NCBI GenBank assembly: GCA_022841375.1
Contig: JALHRQ010000020.1
Span: 1-50,870 of the forward strand
DNA: 50,870 nucleotides
Origin: Burkholderiales bacterium
GTDB lineage: Bacteria; Pseudomonadota; Gammaproteobacteria; Burkholderiales; SG8-41
Reading direction: 5' to 3'
The notes under the pieces are model-generated. The model saw only the letters and a program-made list of their open reading frames with translations, was not told the origin of the DNA and searched no databases. Below are positions 7,250 through 17,744 of this stretch, piece after piece (position 1 is the first letter of the stretch; the number at the start of each line of letters is the position of its first letter). The translations under genes were made by a program, and so were the position numbers.

Positions 7250-10200
7250 ATGACTAACGCCGCTCAAAACCCTCAGCGCTGGCATTTCTGGATCGACCGC
7301 GGCGGCACGTTTACCGACATCGTCGCCCGTACGCCTGAGGGCGCCATCGTCACCCACAAACTGCTGTCGGAGGACCCTTCCCGCTACCGCGATGCAGCGC
7401 TGGCCGGCATCCGCGATCTGCTCGGCATCGGCCGCGATGCCGTGATCCCGTCGGCGGAAATTGCCGAAGTACGCATGGGTACCACGGTCGCCACCAATGC
7501 CCTGCTGGAACGCAAGGGCGAAGCGGTTGCGCTGTTCATTACCCGGGGCTTCGGCGATGCCCTGCGCATCGCCTGGCAGAACCGTCCGCGCATCTTCGAC
7601 CGGCATATCATCCTGCCGGAACTGCTTTACGGCGCCGTCTATGAAGTGGATGAACGGATCGGCGCCCGGGGTGAGGTCATCACACAACCGGACATCCCGG
7701 CGCTGCAGCGCGACTTCGCCGCTGCCAAAGCCGCTGGCTATAACGCCATCGCCATCGTATTCATGCATGGCTACCGCCACCCCGCACACGAACAGCGGGC
7801 CGCGCAGTTGGCACGCGAGTGCGGCTTCACCCGGATCTCGGTGTCGCACGAAGTCAGCCCGCTGATGAAACTGGTCGCGCGCGGCGACACCACGGTCGTC
7901 GATGCCTATCTGACGCCGGTGCTGCGCCGTTATGTCGGGCAGATCCGCAGCGAATTGCCGGATACCCGGTTGCTGTTCATGCAGTCCAACGGCGGACTCA
8001 CCGATGCCAGCCGCTTTCAGGGCAAGGACAGCATTCTCTCCGGCCCTGCGGGCGGCATCGTTGGCGCGGTACGTACGGCGGCTGCGGCCGGATTCGATCG
8101 CATCATCGGATTCGACATGGGCGGCACCTCGACCGATGTCGCGCACTTCGCAGGCAGCGATCCCGCCGCGCTGGAGCGCACCTTTGACGGCATGGTCGCC
8201 GGTGTGCGCGTGCGCGCGCCGATGCTCGCCATCCATACCGTCGCCGCCGGCGGCGGATCGATCCTTCAGTTTGACGGCACCCGTCTGCGCGCGGGCCCGG
8301 AATCCGCCGGCGCCAACCCGGGTCCCGCGTGCTACGGCAAAGACGGTCCGCTCACCATCACCGACTGCAATGTGCTGCTCGGACGCATCCAGCCGGCGTT
8401 TTTTCCCAGTGTCTTCGGCGCGGATGGCCGGCAATCGCTGGACGTTACCGCGACCCGGAGCAAATTCAGCCAGCTGCTTGAAAAAATTAACAATAAAAAC
8501 AATAACTTAAATGACATCGAGGCGATTGCTGAAGGTGGATTGCGGATTGCCGTTGAGAACATGGCCAACGCCATCAAAAAAATCTCGGTGCAGCGCGGCC
8601 ACGATGTCACGACCTACACGCTGGTCTGCTTCGGCGGCGCCGGCGGGCAACACGCCTGTCGCGTCGCCGACGCACTGGGCATGCCGCGCGTATTCATCCA
8701 TCCCCTCGCCGGCGTACTGTCTGCCTGCGGCATGGGTCTCGCCGATATCAGTGCGATGCACGAACAGGCGGTTGAAGCCACACTCTGCGAACCCACCCTG
8801 CAGACCCTGCAACCCGCCATCGCGCAACTCGGTGCCGCAGCACGCGATCAGCTGCTGGCCCAGGGCGTGCCCGCCTCAGCAATCCGCTTGCAGATCCGGC
8901 TGCTGATCAAATATGCAGGGACCGATACCGCCATCGGCGTGGATCACGACACACTGACTTCGATGCAGCATGCATTCGAAGAGATTTATCTGCAGCGCTA
9001 CAGTTTCCTGATGCAGGACCGGCCACTGATCATCGACGCCGTAACCGTTGAAGCCATCGGCGAGGGCAATCATGATGCCGCGTGCTTTGCTGCGGCATCA
9101 CCAGAAAAACAGCCCGCTGCGGCGCGGGTGCCGATGTATTGCGACGGTGCGTGGCGGGAAATCGATGCGCACAGCCGCACCGCACTCAAACCGGGAACCG
9201 TAGTGACAGGGCCTGCGATCATTACCGACGCCCACGCCACCACGGTCATTGAACCCGGCTGGCAGGCCGAGGTCGCGACCGAAGGTCATTTGCTGCTGAG
9301 CCGTGCAACACCCCGCAAGCAGGAACATACCGGTGCGCATGCCGACCCCGTGATGCTCGAAGTATTCAACAATCTCTACATGTCGATCGCCGAGCAGATG
9401 GGGGCGACCCTGGCCAATACCGCGCATTCGGTCAATATCAAGGAACGGCTCGATTTCTCCTGCGCACTGTTCGACGCCGGGGGCAAGCTGATTGCCAATG
9501 CCCCGCACATGCCCGTGCACCTGGGATCGATGGGTGCCAGCGTTCGCGCCATCATCGATGCCAATCAGGACCGCATGCATCCGGGTGATGCCTGGATGCT
9601 CAATGACCCCTACGCCGGCGGCACCCACCTGCCGGACATCACCGTGATCACGCCGGTGTTCGACAGCCAAAACCGCAGGGTGCTGTTTTATACCGGCTCA
9701 CGCGGACACCATGCCGATGTCGGCGGCATCACCCCGGGCTCGATGCCGCCGGACAGCCGCCACATCGACGATGAAGGCGTGCTGATTTCGAATTTCCTGC
9801 TGGTTCAGGACGGAAAATTCCGCGAAAGCGAAACGCGAGAGCTGTTTGCCTCCACACAATACCCAGCACGCAACATCGACCAGAACATTGCCGATCTGCG
9901 TGCAATGATCGCCGCCAACCGCAAAGGCGCCGTCGAACTCGAACGGATGATCGGCCAGTTCGGTCTCGACGTCGTCCAGGCCTACATGCGGCATGTGCAG
10001 GACAACGCCGAGACCGCCGTTCGGCGCGTCATCGACCGGCTGCATGACGGCAGCTTCAGTTATGCAATGGATCACGGCGCGGTGATCCGCGTCGCCATTC
10101 GCGTCGACAATGCCGCACGCAGTGCGGTGATCGACTTTACCGGCACTTCAGCGCAGGGATCTGACAACTTCAATGCCCCGCTGGCCGTAACCATGGCTGC

Positions 10201-10873
10201 CGTGCTCTATGTATTCCGTTCGCTGGTGGATGACGACATTCCGCTCAATGCAGGCTGCCTGCGGCCGCTCACGGTGATCGTGCCGCCGGGCACGCTGCTC
10301 AACCCCCGCCACCCTGCCGCCGTCGTCGCCGGCAATGTCGAGACTTCGCAATGCGTTACCGATGCGCTGTACGGCGCACTCGGTGTGATGGGCGCTTCAC
10401 AGGGCACGATGAATAATTTCACCTTCGGCAACGCGCGCCATCAGTACTACGAAACCATAGCCGGCGGATCCGGTGCCGGTGAAGGCTTTGACGGCACGGC
10501 CTGCGTGCAGACCCATATGACCAATTCACGTCTCACCGACCCGGAAGTACTGGAATGGCGCTATCCGGTACGACTGGACAGTTTTGCCATCCGCCGCGGC
10601 AGCGGCGGCGCGGGCCGCTGGCGCGGCGGTGATGGTGCAGTCCGCAAACTGCGCTTTCTCGAACCGATGACCGCCGCCATTCTCTCCGGCCATCGCCGCG
10701 TGCCGCCCTACGGCATGGCCGGCGGTGAGCCCGGCCTCACCGGTCGCAATGCGGTGGCGCGGAACGATGGCACGATCACTGAACTCGACGCCTGCGCCAG
10801 TGTGGACATGCAGGCGGGCGACGTCTTTATCATCGAAACTCCGGGCGGCGGCGGATACGGCCCGGTAAAATAA
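7250..10873 (+). CDS. 5-oxoprolinase / hydantoinase A-B fusion
   Basis: About 1207 residues, the length of single-chain 5-oxoprolinases. These use ATP to open 5-oxoproline (or hydantoin-like rings) to glutamate (or a carbamoyl acid). The N-terminal HyuA half has the ATPase motifs [10 protein letters not shown] and [10 protein letters not shown]. The HyuB half starts near residue 700, with [26 protein letters not shown] and a C-terminal GGGGYG. The substrate cannot be fixed; the neighbours (hydroxyacid dehydrogenase, solute receptor) suggest catabolism of an amide or lactam. The ATG at 7250 is used; an ATG at 7211 would add 13 residues without clear homology, and neither has a strong ribosome site. 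An Asn/Lys-rich AT-rich insert sits at about residues 410-422. Confidence 0.88.
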   Translation: MTNAAQNPQRWHFWIDRGGTFTDIVARTPEGAIVTHKLLSEDPSRYRDAALAGIRDLLGIGRDAVIPSAEIAEVRMGTTVATNALLERKGEAVALFITRGFGDALRIAWQNRPRIFDRHIILPELLYGAVYEVDERIGARGEVITQPDIPALQRDFAAAKAAGYNAIAIVFMHGYRHPAHEQRAAQLARECGFTRISVSHEVSPLMKLVARGDTTVVDAYLTPVLRRYVGQIRSELPDTRLLFMQSNGGLTDASRFQGKDSILSGPAGGIVGAVRTAAAAGFDRIIGFDMGGTSTDVAHFAGSDPAALERTFDGMVAGVRVRAPMLAIHTVAAGGGSILQFDGTRLRAGPESAGANPGPACYGKDGPLTITDCNVLLGRIQPAFFPSVFGADGRQSLDVTATRSKFSQLLEKINNKNNNLNDIEAIAEGGLRIAVENMANAIKKISVQRGHDVTTYTLVCFGGAGGQHACRVADALGMPRVFIHPLAGVLSACGMGLADISAMHEQAVEATLCEPTLQTLQPAIAQLGAAARDQLLAQGVPASAIRLQIRLLIKYAGTDTAIGVDHDTLTSMQHAFEEIYLQRYSFLMQDRPLIIDAVTVEAIGEGNHDAACFAAASPEKQPAAARVPMYCDGAWREIDAHSRTALKPGTVVTGPAIITDAHATTVIEPGWQAEVATEGHLLLSRATPRKQEHTGAHADPVMLEVFNNLYMSIAEQMGATLANTAHSVNIKERLDFSCALFDAGGKLIANAPHMPVHLGSMGASVRAIIDANQDRMHPGDAWMLNDPYAGGTHLPDITVITPVFDSQNRRVLFYTGSRGHHADVGGITPGSMPPDSRHIDDEGVLISNFLLVQDGKFRESETRELFASTQYPARNIDQNIADLRAMIAANRKGAVELERMIGQFGLDVVQAYMRHVQDNAETAVRRVIDRLHDGSFSYAMDHGAVIRVAIRVDNAARSAVIDFTGTSAQGSDNFNAPLAVTMAAVLYVFRSLVDDDIPLNAGCLRPLTVIVPPGTLLNPRHPAAVVAGNVETSQCVTDALYGALGVMGASQGTMNNFTFGNARHQYYETIAGGSGAGEGFDGTACVQTHMTNSRLTDPEVLEWRYPVRLDSFAIRRGSGGAGRWRGGDGAVRKLRFLEPMTAAILSGHRRVPPYGMAGGEPGLTGRNAVARNDGTITELDACASVDMQAGDVFIIETPGGGGYGPVK
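8480..8513 (+). repeat. AT-rich tract inside the oxoprolinase gene
   Basis: GAAAAAATTAACAATAAAAACAATAACTTAAAT-type sequence in an otherwise GC-rich gene; 8491-8502 is CAATAAAAACAA. It keeps the frame and encodes a Lys/Asn-rich linker. It matches tracts at 10943, 29058 (- strand) and 35156. Confidence 0.7.
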
Positions 10874-10877
10874 CGAG

Positions 10878-10960
10878 CAATAAAAACATTTCGCAGCACC
10901 GGGCAGCCGTATTATCCGCAGCCCGAATTCAAAATAATTATTCAATAAAAACAAATACAT
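10878..10960 (+). repeat. Two AT-rich CAATAAAAACA tracts between genes
   Basis: CAATAAAAACAT starts at 10878, five bases after the oxoprolinase stop, and CAATAAAAACAA at 10943-10954, within an AT-rich strip (10931-10960). Neither is followed by a hairpin that would make it a terminator. A ribosome site (AGGAA) for the next gene begins at 10961. Confidence 0.65.
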
Positions 10961-10970
10961 AGGAATCACC

Positions 10971-11498
10971 ATGGCCCGTGTCCCCTTGTTAGGCGAGGAA
11001 CGCAATGACCTCGCACCCTTCATTGCGCGCGTCAAAGCGGAGCGCGGCAAACTGATCAATCTCTACCGGGTGTTGATGAACAGCCCGACGATTGCCGCAG
11101 GCTGGCTCGACTTCAACAGCATCATCCGTTACAAAACCACACTCGATGCCGCACTGCGCGAAATGATCATCCTGCGCGTATCGCTGCTCAACGGCGCCGA
11201 ATATCAGGCACGCATCCATGGCGCCTCCCATGCGCTGCACGCCGGACTCAGCGTCGAACAGATTGCCGCGCTTGATCAATGGCAGGCCAGCACACTGTTT
11301 ACGCCGGCGCAGCGCGCTGCATTGGCCTGGACCGATGCGATGACCCGCCAGATCGACGTCCCCGATGCACTGCATGAGGAACTGAAAAAGCATTTCAGCG
11401 ATCAGGCTGTCGTTGAAATTACCGTGCTCGCTGGCGCCTACAACATGCATACCCGGGTTGCACGCGCACTGCGCATCGAACCGGAACAGAAAACATGA
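10971..11498 (+). CDS. Carboxymuconolactone decarboxylase-family protein
   Basis: A 175-residue all-helical CMD/AhpD-fold protein. LREMIILRVSLLNGAEYQARIHGASHALHAGL matches the family core, in which Glu, His and often a CxxC pair act. Here the CxxC is replaced (GAEYQARIH), so thiol peroxidase-type activity is unlikely and a hydratase, decarboxylase or lactonase-like role is more plausible. AGGAATC lies upstream of the ATG. Its last four bases overlap the start of the next gene (ATGA), so it belongs to the oxoprolinase operon. Confidence 0.85.
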   Translation: MARVPLLGEERNDLAPFIARVKAERGKLINLYRVLMNSPTIAAGWLDFNSIIRYKTTLDAALREMIILRVSLLNGAEYQARIHGASHALHAGLSVEQIAALDQWQASTLFTPAQRAALAWTDAMTRQIDVPDALHEELKKHFSDQAVVEITVLAGAYNMHTRVARALRIEPEQKT

Positions 11499-12583
11499 CT
11501 GCATCACGCTTCGTCCTGGTCGTCGAAAACGACCCTTTCCTGCGCCTGCTCGGAGTCATTCTCGACCCCGAACACACGGACCCCGAACGCATCACCGCAT
11601 TCAGCGACTTTTTCGCCCATGACCTTCCGGATTTCAACGGCTGGCTCACCCAACTGCGCGGCCGCCTGAAAAAACTTTATCCGGCAACCGTGCATCTGGT
11701 CGACGATGACGAGGCTCTGCACAAGCACCTGCCGGCCGCCGACATCGCGGTCATCGAATCACTGCGCATCGGCGCCCCTGAACTGGCGATGGCGCCGCGG
11801 CTGCGTGCCGTGCAGAAATACGGCGCCATCGCCAGCAGCATTGATGAAGCCGCCTGCGCCGCCCGGCAGGTTGCCGTACTGAAATTGCGCCGTCGCGCCA
11901 ATATCGCCTGCGCCGAACATGCCATCGCCACGATACTCGGCCTTTCGCGCCAACTGCAGCGGGTGATCAACCGCATCAGCACCCGGTCGCTGCAGGCCGC
12001 GGGATTCTCTCCGCGTACTTATGACCGGCGCCATACCGCCAATTCAAACTGGGCGCGGGTGCCGGGCATTACCCTGCTCCACGGCACCACGCTGGGCATT
12101 GTAGGCATGGGCGAAATCGGCCGCGAAGTCGCGCTGCGTGCAGTGGCCTTCGGCATGAACATCATCTATCACCAGCGGACGCCGATGCCGCAGGCGCTCG
12201 AGACCGCGCACCACGCGCATTACGCCGATCTCGACACCCTGCTGGAAACCTGCGACTGGGTGGTGATTTGCCTGCCGGGAAACAACAACACCCGCAACCT
12301 GTTCAACGCGCGCCGCCTGGCGCAGATGAAACCGGGAGCGCGGCTGATCAATATCTCACGCGCCGAGATCGTCGATCGTGCCGCCGTGATCGGCGCGCTG
12401 CGTTCGGGCCGTCTCGGAGGGTTCGCTCTGGATCCGCTTTATGAAGCGCCCGGCCGCGATGACGATGAGCTGCTACAGTTCGAAAACGTGCTGCTGACCC
12501 CGCATATCGCCGCGCAACCGCGATTCAATGCACTGAACGATATTGCCGACCTGCTGACCGGACTTGAGGAACAACTAAAATGA
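11495..12583 (+). CDS. D-isomer-specific 2-hydroxyacid dehydrogenase
   Basis: A 362-residue NAD(P)-dependent dehydrogenase that interconverts 2-hydroxy and 2-keto acids. The Rossmann motif GIVGMGEIGREVALRA lies near residues 202-217. The catalytic Arg is in NISRAEIVD, and the catalytic His in LLTPHIAAQ. The N-terminal 90 residues are longer and less typical than in the core family. It overlaps by 4 bp with both neighbours (ATGA at each junction), so translation of the four-gene set is coupled. Confidence 0.9.
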   Translation: MTASRFVLVVENDPFLRLLGVILDPEHTDPERITAFSDFFAHDLPDFNGWLTQLRGRLKKLYPATVHLVDDDEALHKHLPAADIAVIESLRIGAPELAMAPRLRAVQKYGAIASSIDEAACAARQVAVLKLRRRANIACAEHAIATILGLSRQLQRVINRISTRSLQAAGFSPRTYDRRHTANSNWARVPGITLLHGTTLGIVGMGEIGREVALRAVAFGMNIIYHQRTPMPQALETAHHAHYADLDTLLETCDWVVICLPGNNNTRNLFNARRLAQMKPGARLINISRAEIVDRAAVIGALRSGRLGGFALDPLYEAPGRDDDELLQFENVLLTPHIAAQPRFNALNDIADLLTGLEEQLK

Positions 12584-13554
12584 TTGCCACCAGACTATCG
12601 CTCACACTGTGCGCCGCCTTGATGACCGGCAGTTTTGCCGTACAGGCGGCGGATGCCTGGCCGTCGCGCCCGATCCGCATGATTGCCCCCTTCCCCGCCG
12701 GCAGCTCGGTGGATGCAGCCGCACGGGTCATCACGCCGCGCGTCGGTGAAGCCCTCGGACAATCCATCGTCATCGACAACCGCGCCGGGGCCAGCGGTGC
12801 CATCGGCGCCGAACTCGGCGCGCGCGCCGCACCCGACGGTTACACCATCTCCGGCGGCACCACCAGCACGCACGCGCTGTCAAAAGCTTTGAACCCGCAT
12901 CTCAGCTATGACCCGGAAAAGGATTTCGCGCCGATCACGATGTTCGGCCACCTGCCTTACATCCTTGCCGTGCACCCGGGCGTAGCCGCCACGAATCTGC
13001 AGGAACTGATCGCCATCGCCAAAGCCAAACCGGGGCAGATCCGCTACACCACGGTCGGCAATGCCAGCATGGCGCGACTGGGCGGAGAATTATTGTCCAA
13101 CCTGACCGGCGCACAGCTCACGCCGATTTCCTACAAGAGTTCTGCGCAATCGGTTGTTGATACGCTGGCCGGGCGCATCGAACTGCAATTCGGCACCATG
13201 GCACCGGTGCTGCCGCATGTGCGCGCCGGCAAGCTGCGTGCGCTGGCGGTCACCAGCGGCACGCGTGCACCGGCGCTGCCGGAAGTGCCCACCGTGCAGG
13301 AATCCGGAATCAGGAATTTCGAAGTAACGTTGTGGTTGGCCGTTTTTGCACCGGCAAAAACACCACGTCCGATCGTTGAACGGCTGAACCGCGAATTTGT
13401 GACAGCCATTGCCGTGCCGCAGATACGCGAGGCGCTGCTCACCCAGGGACTGCAGCCTGAAACCACCAGTCCTGCAGCGTTTTCCCGCTACTTGTCCGCC
13501 GAAATCACCAAATGGCGCGATGTGGCGCGCAAGGCCAATCTGAAACCGGAGTAA
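12580..13554 (+). CDS. Bug/TctC-family periplasmic solute receptor
   Basis: A 324-residue tripartite tricarboxylate transporter receptor. The signal peptide is residues 1-23 (LTLCAALMTGSFAVQA, cleavage near AQAA-DAWP). WPSRPIRMIAPFPAGSSVDAAARV is the standard first strand and ligand loop, and VIDNRAGASGAIGAE the second. It probably captures a carboxylate or amide-like substrate of the upstream enzymes. No membrane partners (tctA/tctB) are next to it, as is usual for orphan Bug proteins. Last gene of the operon started at 7250. Confidence 0.93.
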   Translation: MIATRLSLTLCAALMTGSFAVQAADAWPSRPIRMIAPFPAGSSVDAAARVITPRVGEALGQSIVIDNRAGASGAIGAELGARAAPDGYTISGGTTSTHALSKALNPHLSYDPEKDFAPITMFGHLPYILAVHPGVAATNLQELIAIAKAKPGQIRYTTVGNASMARLGGELLSNLTGAQLTPISYKSSAQSVVDTLAGRIELQFGTMAPVLPHVRAGKLRALAVTSGTRAPALPEVPTVQESGIRNFEVTLWLAVFAPAKTPRPIVERLNREFVTAIAVPQIREALLTQGLQPETTSPAAFSRYLSAEITKWRDVARKANLKPE

Positions 13555-13588
13555 GTCGAGTAACCTCTGAACTGCAGCAGCGCGTACG

Positions 13589-14557
13589 TCAGATTGTTGA
13601 AATCAACCGGGCTGCGAGCCCCGTGCCGCTGAGATAAGCCCCTTCAATACGGCCATCGGCACACCAGTCGCCGCAAACGCCGATGCGCCGGCCGGCATCC
13701 CAGAAACTGCCCGCGTTCAAACCGCCGGACAAGGCAAAGCGCCAGCGATGCGCGCGGGATTCAACGGGTTCAGCACGAATACCTGCAGCCGCATGAAAAG
13801 CCTCGATCAGCAGCGGCGCTACTGTCTCCGCACCGTCCTCCAGGTGCGCCTTCGACCATTCTGCATTCGCGTGCAGCACCCAGCGCTCTCCCGCCGCACG
13901 ACCCGGACGTGAGCCATCCCGCATCACCCATCCGATCATCGAATCCGCAACAAACGCGGCGTCAAACTCCAGCGGCAACGGCGCTTCATATCGCACCATC
14001 GCGGCCCAGCACGGTGCGTGCCCGCCCTGACTGACCTGGGCTGCCAGTTCAGGCACTGCCGTGCACAGCGGTAAAGCTTGCGCCGCCGGAATCGCCAGCA
14101 CAACGGCATCAAACCCCGACTCGCCCCCTTCTTCCCAGGACAGGCGCCAGCCTTGTTCGCCGGGAGTCACCGCGGTGATCTGACACTCAAAATCGATATC
14201 CATATCTGCCGCCAGGGCGCGACACACGGCCGGCATCGCCGGAGTGGCAACGTAACGCTGCCCGGGGTGCGACAACGTACTCGTCACGCCATCCTGCAAA
14301 TTAACGATACGCCCTGCATAAGGCGCGATCACACCATGGGCCAACCACCGCTCCACTGCGGCGCGGAATGCAGGGGCGCGCACCGTGAAATACTGGGCGC
14401 CATGGTCATAGGTACCGTGATCCGTGCGCCGGGTTGCCATGCGGCCACCCGCACCGCGGCTTTTTTCAAACCCCCGCACCACATTTCCCGCATCGCGCAG
14501 GGACTGCGCACACGCCAGTCCCGCAAGACCTGCCCCGACCACGGCGATACGTGCCAT
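13589..14557 (-). CDS. FAD-dependent NAD(P)-binding oxidoreductase (renalase-like)
   Basis: A 322-residue flavoprotein. The dinucleotide fold is at the N-terminus: IAVVGAGLAGLACAQSLRDAG, followed by FEKSRGAGGRMATRR. This GGRMATRR motif is characteristic of renalase-like/amine-oxidase-type FAD proteins. YDHGAQYFTVR is also conserved in this group, and the C-terminus has GDWCADGRIEGAYLSG, the second FAD contact. The substrate is unknown. Its ATG shares a base with the stop of the upstream small membrane protein (TAATG), so the two are co-translated. Confidence 0.88.
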   Translation of the reverse strand: MARIAVVGAGLAGLACAQSLRDAGNVVRGFEKSRGAGGRMATRRTDHGTYDHGAQYFTVRAPAFRAAVERWLAHGVIAPYAGRIVNLQDGVTSTLSHPGQRYVATPAMPAVCRALAADMDIDFECQITAVTPGEQGWRLSWEEGGESGFDAVVLAIPAAQALPLCTAVPELAAQVSQGGHAPCWAAMVRYEAPLPLEFDAAFVADSMIGWVMRDGSRPGRAAGERWVLHANAEWSKAHLEDGAETVAPLLIEAFHAAAGIRAEPVESRAHRWRFALSGGLNAGSFWDAGRRIGVCGDWCADGRIEGAYLSGTGLAARLISTI

Positions 14558-14838
14558 TAATCCGCCTTGCCTTGATTCATTTCAGCTTCAGTTGCGCCCT
14601 TTTTACCCGCCCCTTGCTCCATACCGGGATCGAGTCCCATCAAACGCAGCGCCCAGGCGGACAAAAAACCGAGAACCAGGGGCCACCAGACGTTCAGCAT
14701 CACCGACAAACCCGCGGCCACCAGATACGTCAATGCCAGCAGCAGCGCGCCAGGGTGACGATTGCGCCACCAGGTAAATATCAGCGCTGCAGCCAGCAGC
14801 GTGAACACCGCGGCAAATACATAGATCACAATTTCCAT
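14557..14838 (-). CDS. Small inner-membrane protein
   Basis: A 93-residue protein with two or three hydrophobic segments (IVIYVFAAVFTLLAAALIF; LLLALTYLVAAGLSVML; WWPLVLGFLSAWALRLM) and a short charged tail. The ATG at 14838 is preferred over a far upstream start at 14991, which would prepend 51 residues without membrane or domain character and overlap the divergent MFS gene. No family is recognised. It is coupled to the flavoprotein by a TAATG junction. Confidence 0.65.
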   Translation of the reverse strand: MEIVIYVFAAVFTLLAAALIFTWWRNRHPGALLLALTYLVAAGLSVMLNVWWPLVLGFLSAWALRLMGLDPGMEQGAGKKGATEAEMNQGKAD

Positions 14839-14938
14839 TTCAATAACCGGCCCGATACTGTCGAGGATCGGGAGCGTAGCACCAACTGTGCATGCCGTGA
14901 GCCCCCTATAATGGATTACCTCCAGACTGCGAACCGCC

Positions 14939-16123
14939 TTGAAACCCGGAACCCCCAAACAGGCACTGACCACCTGCTGCGCCGCGCACACACTGCACGA
15001 CGGTCTGTCGGACTTGACCTATGTGTTGTTGCCGCTGCTGGCGCAGGCTTTCGGCCTGACGCTGGCCCAGGTCGGCATGATCCGCGCCGCGCACCGCACC
15101 GCGATGGCGGCCTTCCAGATTCCCGCAGGCCTAATTGCAGAGCGCTTCGGCGAACGCAATCTGCTCGCCATCGGCACCGCACTGGCCGGCGCTGCATTCG
15201 TCGCCCTGGGTTATGCCAACGGCTTCTGGATGATCCTGGTCGCGTTGTTTTTTGCCGGCATGGGTTCCGCCGTTCAACACCCGCTGTGCTCAACCATCAT
15301 TTCCAACGCCTACCCCGAAGCCGGCCGCCGCACCGCGCTGGGCACCTACAACCTGTTCGGCGATGTCGGCAAATTTGCATTCGGCGGTTTACTGAGCCTG
15401 CTGTTGATGGCCGGACTGCCCTGGCAGGGACCCGTCGTCGCCTATGGCCTCATCGGACTGGCGGTTGCCGGACTGGCCTGTTTTTTTCTCGCTAACTCAC
15501 CCGCTGCTCAGGCAACGGAACAAATTGCAACTGCCGCCGGCAAAGGCTGGGGCATCCGCAATCGACGCGGTTTTATCGCGTTGTGCCTGATTGAAATCAT
15601 CGACAGCAGCACACGCGTCGGCTTCCTGACACTGATTGCGTTTCTGCTGATCGATAAAGGGCTGTCCACCGGCTGGGCCACACTGGCGGTGCCGCTGATC
15701 CTAGTCGGCGGCATGGCGGGCAAACTCGCCTGCGGTGTACTGGCTGAACGCGTCGGCATCATCCGCACCATCATCATCACCGAAGTCGTTACCGGGATCG
15801 GCATTTTCGCCGCGGTGGCGTTACCCGGCGTCGCGGCTGCACTGCTGCTGCCGTTGCTTGGCGTAGCGCTGCAGGGAACCTCCTCGGTGCTTTACGCCAC
15901 CATCGGCGATCTGGTCGAACGCGAACGCCTGCCGCGCGCCTTCGGACTGTTCTATACACTGGGTTCGCTATGCGGCATCGCCGCGCCGCTGGGTTACGGC
16001 CTTGTCGGCGATCATCTTGGCGTCAGCAATGCCATTACTTTCATGGGCATCGCCATTTTTCTGACGCTGCCGCTATGCGCCGTGCTGCGCCCGACCGTCA
16101 GTGCAGAACCGATTAAAATCTGA
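14939..16123 (+). CDS. MFS transporter
   Basis: A 394-residue major facilitator protein with about 12 hydrophobic segments. The loop 2-3 motif appears as GLIAERFGERNLLAIG (G-x-x-x-E-R-x-G-x-R-x type), repeated in the second half as GVLAERVGIIRT. Residues HDGLSDLTYVLLPL near the start are typical of FsmR/Fsr-like and other organic-solute exporters. The start is a TTG at 14939 because no in-frame ATG gives a full first helix. TATAAT at 14907-14912 could be its -10. Substrate unknown. Confidence 0.85.
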   Translation: MKPGTPKQALTTCCAAHTLHDGLSDLTYVLLPLLAQAFGLTLAQVGMIRAAHRTAMAAFQIPAGLIAERFGERNLLAIGTALAGAAFVALGYANGFWMILVALFFAGMGSAVQHPLCSTIISNAYPEAGRRTALGTYNLFGDVGKFAFGGLLSLLLMAGLPWQGPVVAYGLIGLAVAGLACFFLANSPAAQATEQIATAAGKGWGIRNRRGFIALCLIEIIDSSTRVGFLTLIAFLLIDKGLSTGWATLAVPLILVGGMAGKLACGVLAERVGIIRTIIITEVVTGIGIFAAVALPGVAAALLLPLLGVALQGTSSVLYATIGDLVERERLPRAFGLFYTLGSLCGIAAPLGYGLVGDHLGVSNAITFMGIAIFLTLPLCAVLRPTVSAEPIKI

Positions 16124-16145
16124 ACATCACCGGAGGAGTTTCACC

Positions 16146-16793
16146 ATGACCCAACAACGCATCAGCTACGTGCCACTGGAAAAAATGACGCCGGAAATGC
16201 GCACAGAAATGGAACGCTGTGCGCGCGAAGGCACGCCGCGGCCGGAAAGCACCGCCGTTCGCGCGCATGTACCGGCCTGTTTCTGGTTTTTCGCCAATTC
16301 ATGGAATGACGTATTCCGCAACGGTCTTCTTGATCACGCGATCAAGGAAGTTTGCAGGCTTTACGTGTCGCGCGCAGTGGTTTGCGAATTCTGCGGCAAT
16401 CAGCGTTCAATCAAAGGTCAGCAGGCCGGACTGCAGGAAAACCAGGTTGATGACCTGATGAATTTCGAAAAATCCGCAAACTACAGTGAACGCCAGAAAG
16501 CTGCGCTCGCTTATGCCGAAGCCATTGTCTGGCGAACAGAAACCGATGACGCATTCTGGGAGCGCATGCACCGCCACTTCAGCGAACCCGAGCTGGTAGA
16601 ACTCGGCTGTGCCATCGGTCTCACTTACGGCCAGCAAAGCTGGCTGCGTCTGCTCAACATTGATCATCACCAGGTGATGGCCGGCACCGCCGCATCAATG
16701 GCGCCAGGATTCGAATCCGCTGAAGCCCTGGCCAAAACCAAAGCCGCCCCTGACTACTGGGCGCGGCAATCTGCAGCGAAGAACCGCCCCTGA
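16146..16793 (+). CDS. CMD/AhpD-like protein with CxxC
   Basis: A 215-residue carboxymuconolactone-decarboxylase-fold protein. VVCEFCGNQRS (Cys80, Cys83) gives the AhpD-type CxxC pair, so a thiol redox role is possible. The start is fixed by a strong GGAGGAG (16131-16137) nine bases before the ATG at 16146. It lies 22 bp after the MFS gene, so it is probably in the same transcript. The later motif FSEPELVELGCAIGLTYG is common to this subfamily. Confidence 0.85.
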   Translation: MTQQRISYVPLEKMTPEMRTEMERCAREGTPRPESTAVRAHVPACFWFFANSWNDVFRNGLLDHAIKEVCRLYVSRAVVCEFCGNQRSIKGQQAGLQENQVDDLMNFEKSANYSERQKAALAYAEAIVWRTETDDAFWERMHRHFSEPELVELGCAIGLTYGQQSWLRLLNIDHHQVMAGTAASMAPGFESAEALAKTKAAPDYWARQSAAKNRP

Positions 16794-16912
16794 AACGAAG
16801 AGCGAACAATATCCACGTGTTATGATTAAATAGATAAGTAATTGTTTTAAAAGCTTTTTTAATGTGGCTGTCAACAGCTCTCCAGCCTTGCGCCACACAT
16901 AAAGGAAATTGC

Positions 16913-17719
16913 ATGCTCGATCTCAAAGGCAAAGTTGCATTCGTCACCGGCGCCGGCGCCATCGGCGCGGGCTGGGGCAACGGCAAAGCCACCGCGGTAC
17001 TGCTGGCCCGTCAGGGTGCCAAGATCTTCGGCACCGACATCAACGCTGCAGCGGTTGAAGAAACCCGGGCCATCATCGACAACGAAGGCGGCGTCTGCTT
17101 CACCACTACCTGCGACATGACGAACTCCGACGCAGTCAAACAATCCGTCGATGCCTGTCTCGAGCGCTTCGGTCGTATCGACATCCTGATCAATAATGTC
17201 GGCGGCTCCGCCCCCGGTGACCCGGTGAGCATGAGTGAGGAAGTCTGGGACCGTCAACTCGACCACAACCTGAAAACCGCCTTTCTCGGCTGCAAACACG
17301 TGCTGCCAGTAATGGAAAAACAGGGCAGCGGCGCCATCGTCAACATTTCCTCGGTGGCGGGCTTCAGCCACCAGGTCGACGGCCGCGTGCATGTCGCCTA
17401 CAGCACGGCGAAATCCGGTCTGGTCGGGTTCACCCGCTCCACCGCCATGGCCTACGTCAAGAAGGGCATCCGCTGCAATCTGGTGATCGTCGGCACCATG
17501 CACACGCCGCTGGTGGAAGAGCGGCTGGTAAAACAGCTCGGCCCCGAAGCCGGCGCCAATCTCGTCGCCAAGCGCCATGCCGCGGTGCCGATCGGGCGCA
17601 TGGGCGACGCCTGGGATACCGCGCATGCGGTGCTGTTTCTCGCCTCTGATGAAGCGCGTTACATCACCGCGACACATCTCGTGGTTGACGGCGGACTGAC
17701 TGCGGCACGGCCGGGCTGA
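16913..17719 (+). CDS. Short-chain dehydrogenase/reductase
   Basis: A 268-residue SDR. VTGAGAIGAGWGNG is the NAD(P) loop, NNVGGSAP replaces the usual NNAG, NISSVAG contains the catalytic Ser, and YSTAKSG the Tyr and Lys (YxxxK). The C-terminus YITATHLVVDGG is standard. It likely oxidises or reduces a hydroxyl/keto group in the metabolic set around it. AAAGGAA precedes the ATG at 16913; a start at 16862 would add a Cys-rich stretch and is rejected. The 119-bp gap upstream contains an AT-rich strip (TAAGTAATTGTTTT at 16834). Confidence 0.92.
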   Translation: MLDLKGKVAFVTGAGAIGAGWGNGKATAVLLARQGAKIFGTDINAAAVEETRAIIDNEGGVCFTTTCDMTNSDAVKQSVDACLERFGRIDILINNVGGSAPGDPVSMSEEVWDRQLDHNLKTAFLGCKHVLPVMEKQGSGAIVNISSVAGFSHQVDGRVHVAYSTAKSGLVGFTRSTAMAYVKKGIRCNLVIVGTMHTPLVEERLVKQLGPEAGANLVAKRHAAVPIGRMGDAWDTAHAVLFLASDEARYITATHLVVDGGLTAARPG

Positions 17720-17744
17720 ACGTTAGCGTCGCAGCGCGCGGAAC

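Noticed and set aside
7139-8434. 431-codon frame on - strand
   Set aside because: Lies wholly opposite the oxoprolinase gene, rich in Arg/Ala/Gly from GC-rich antisense reading; no domain.
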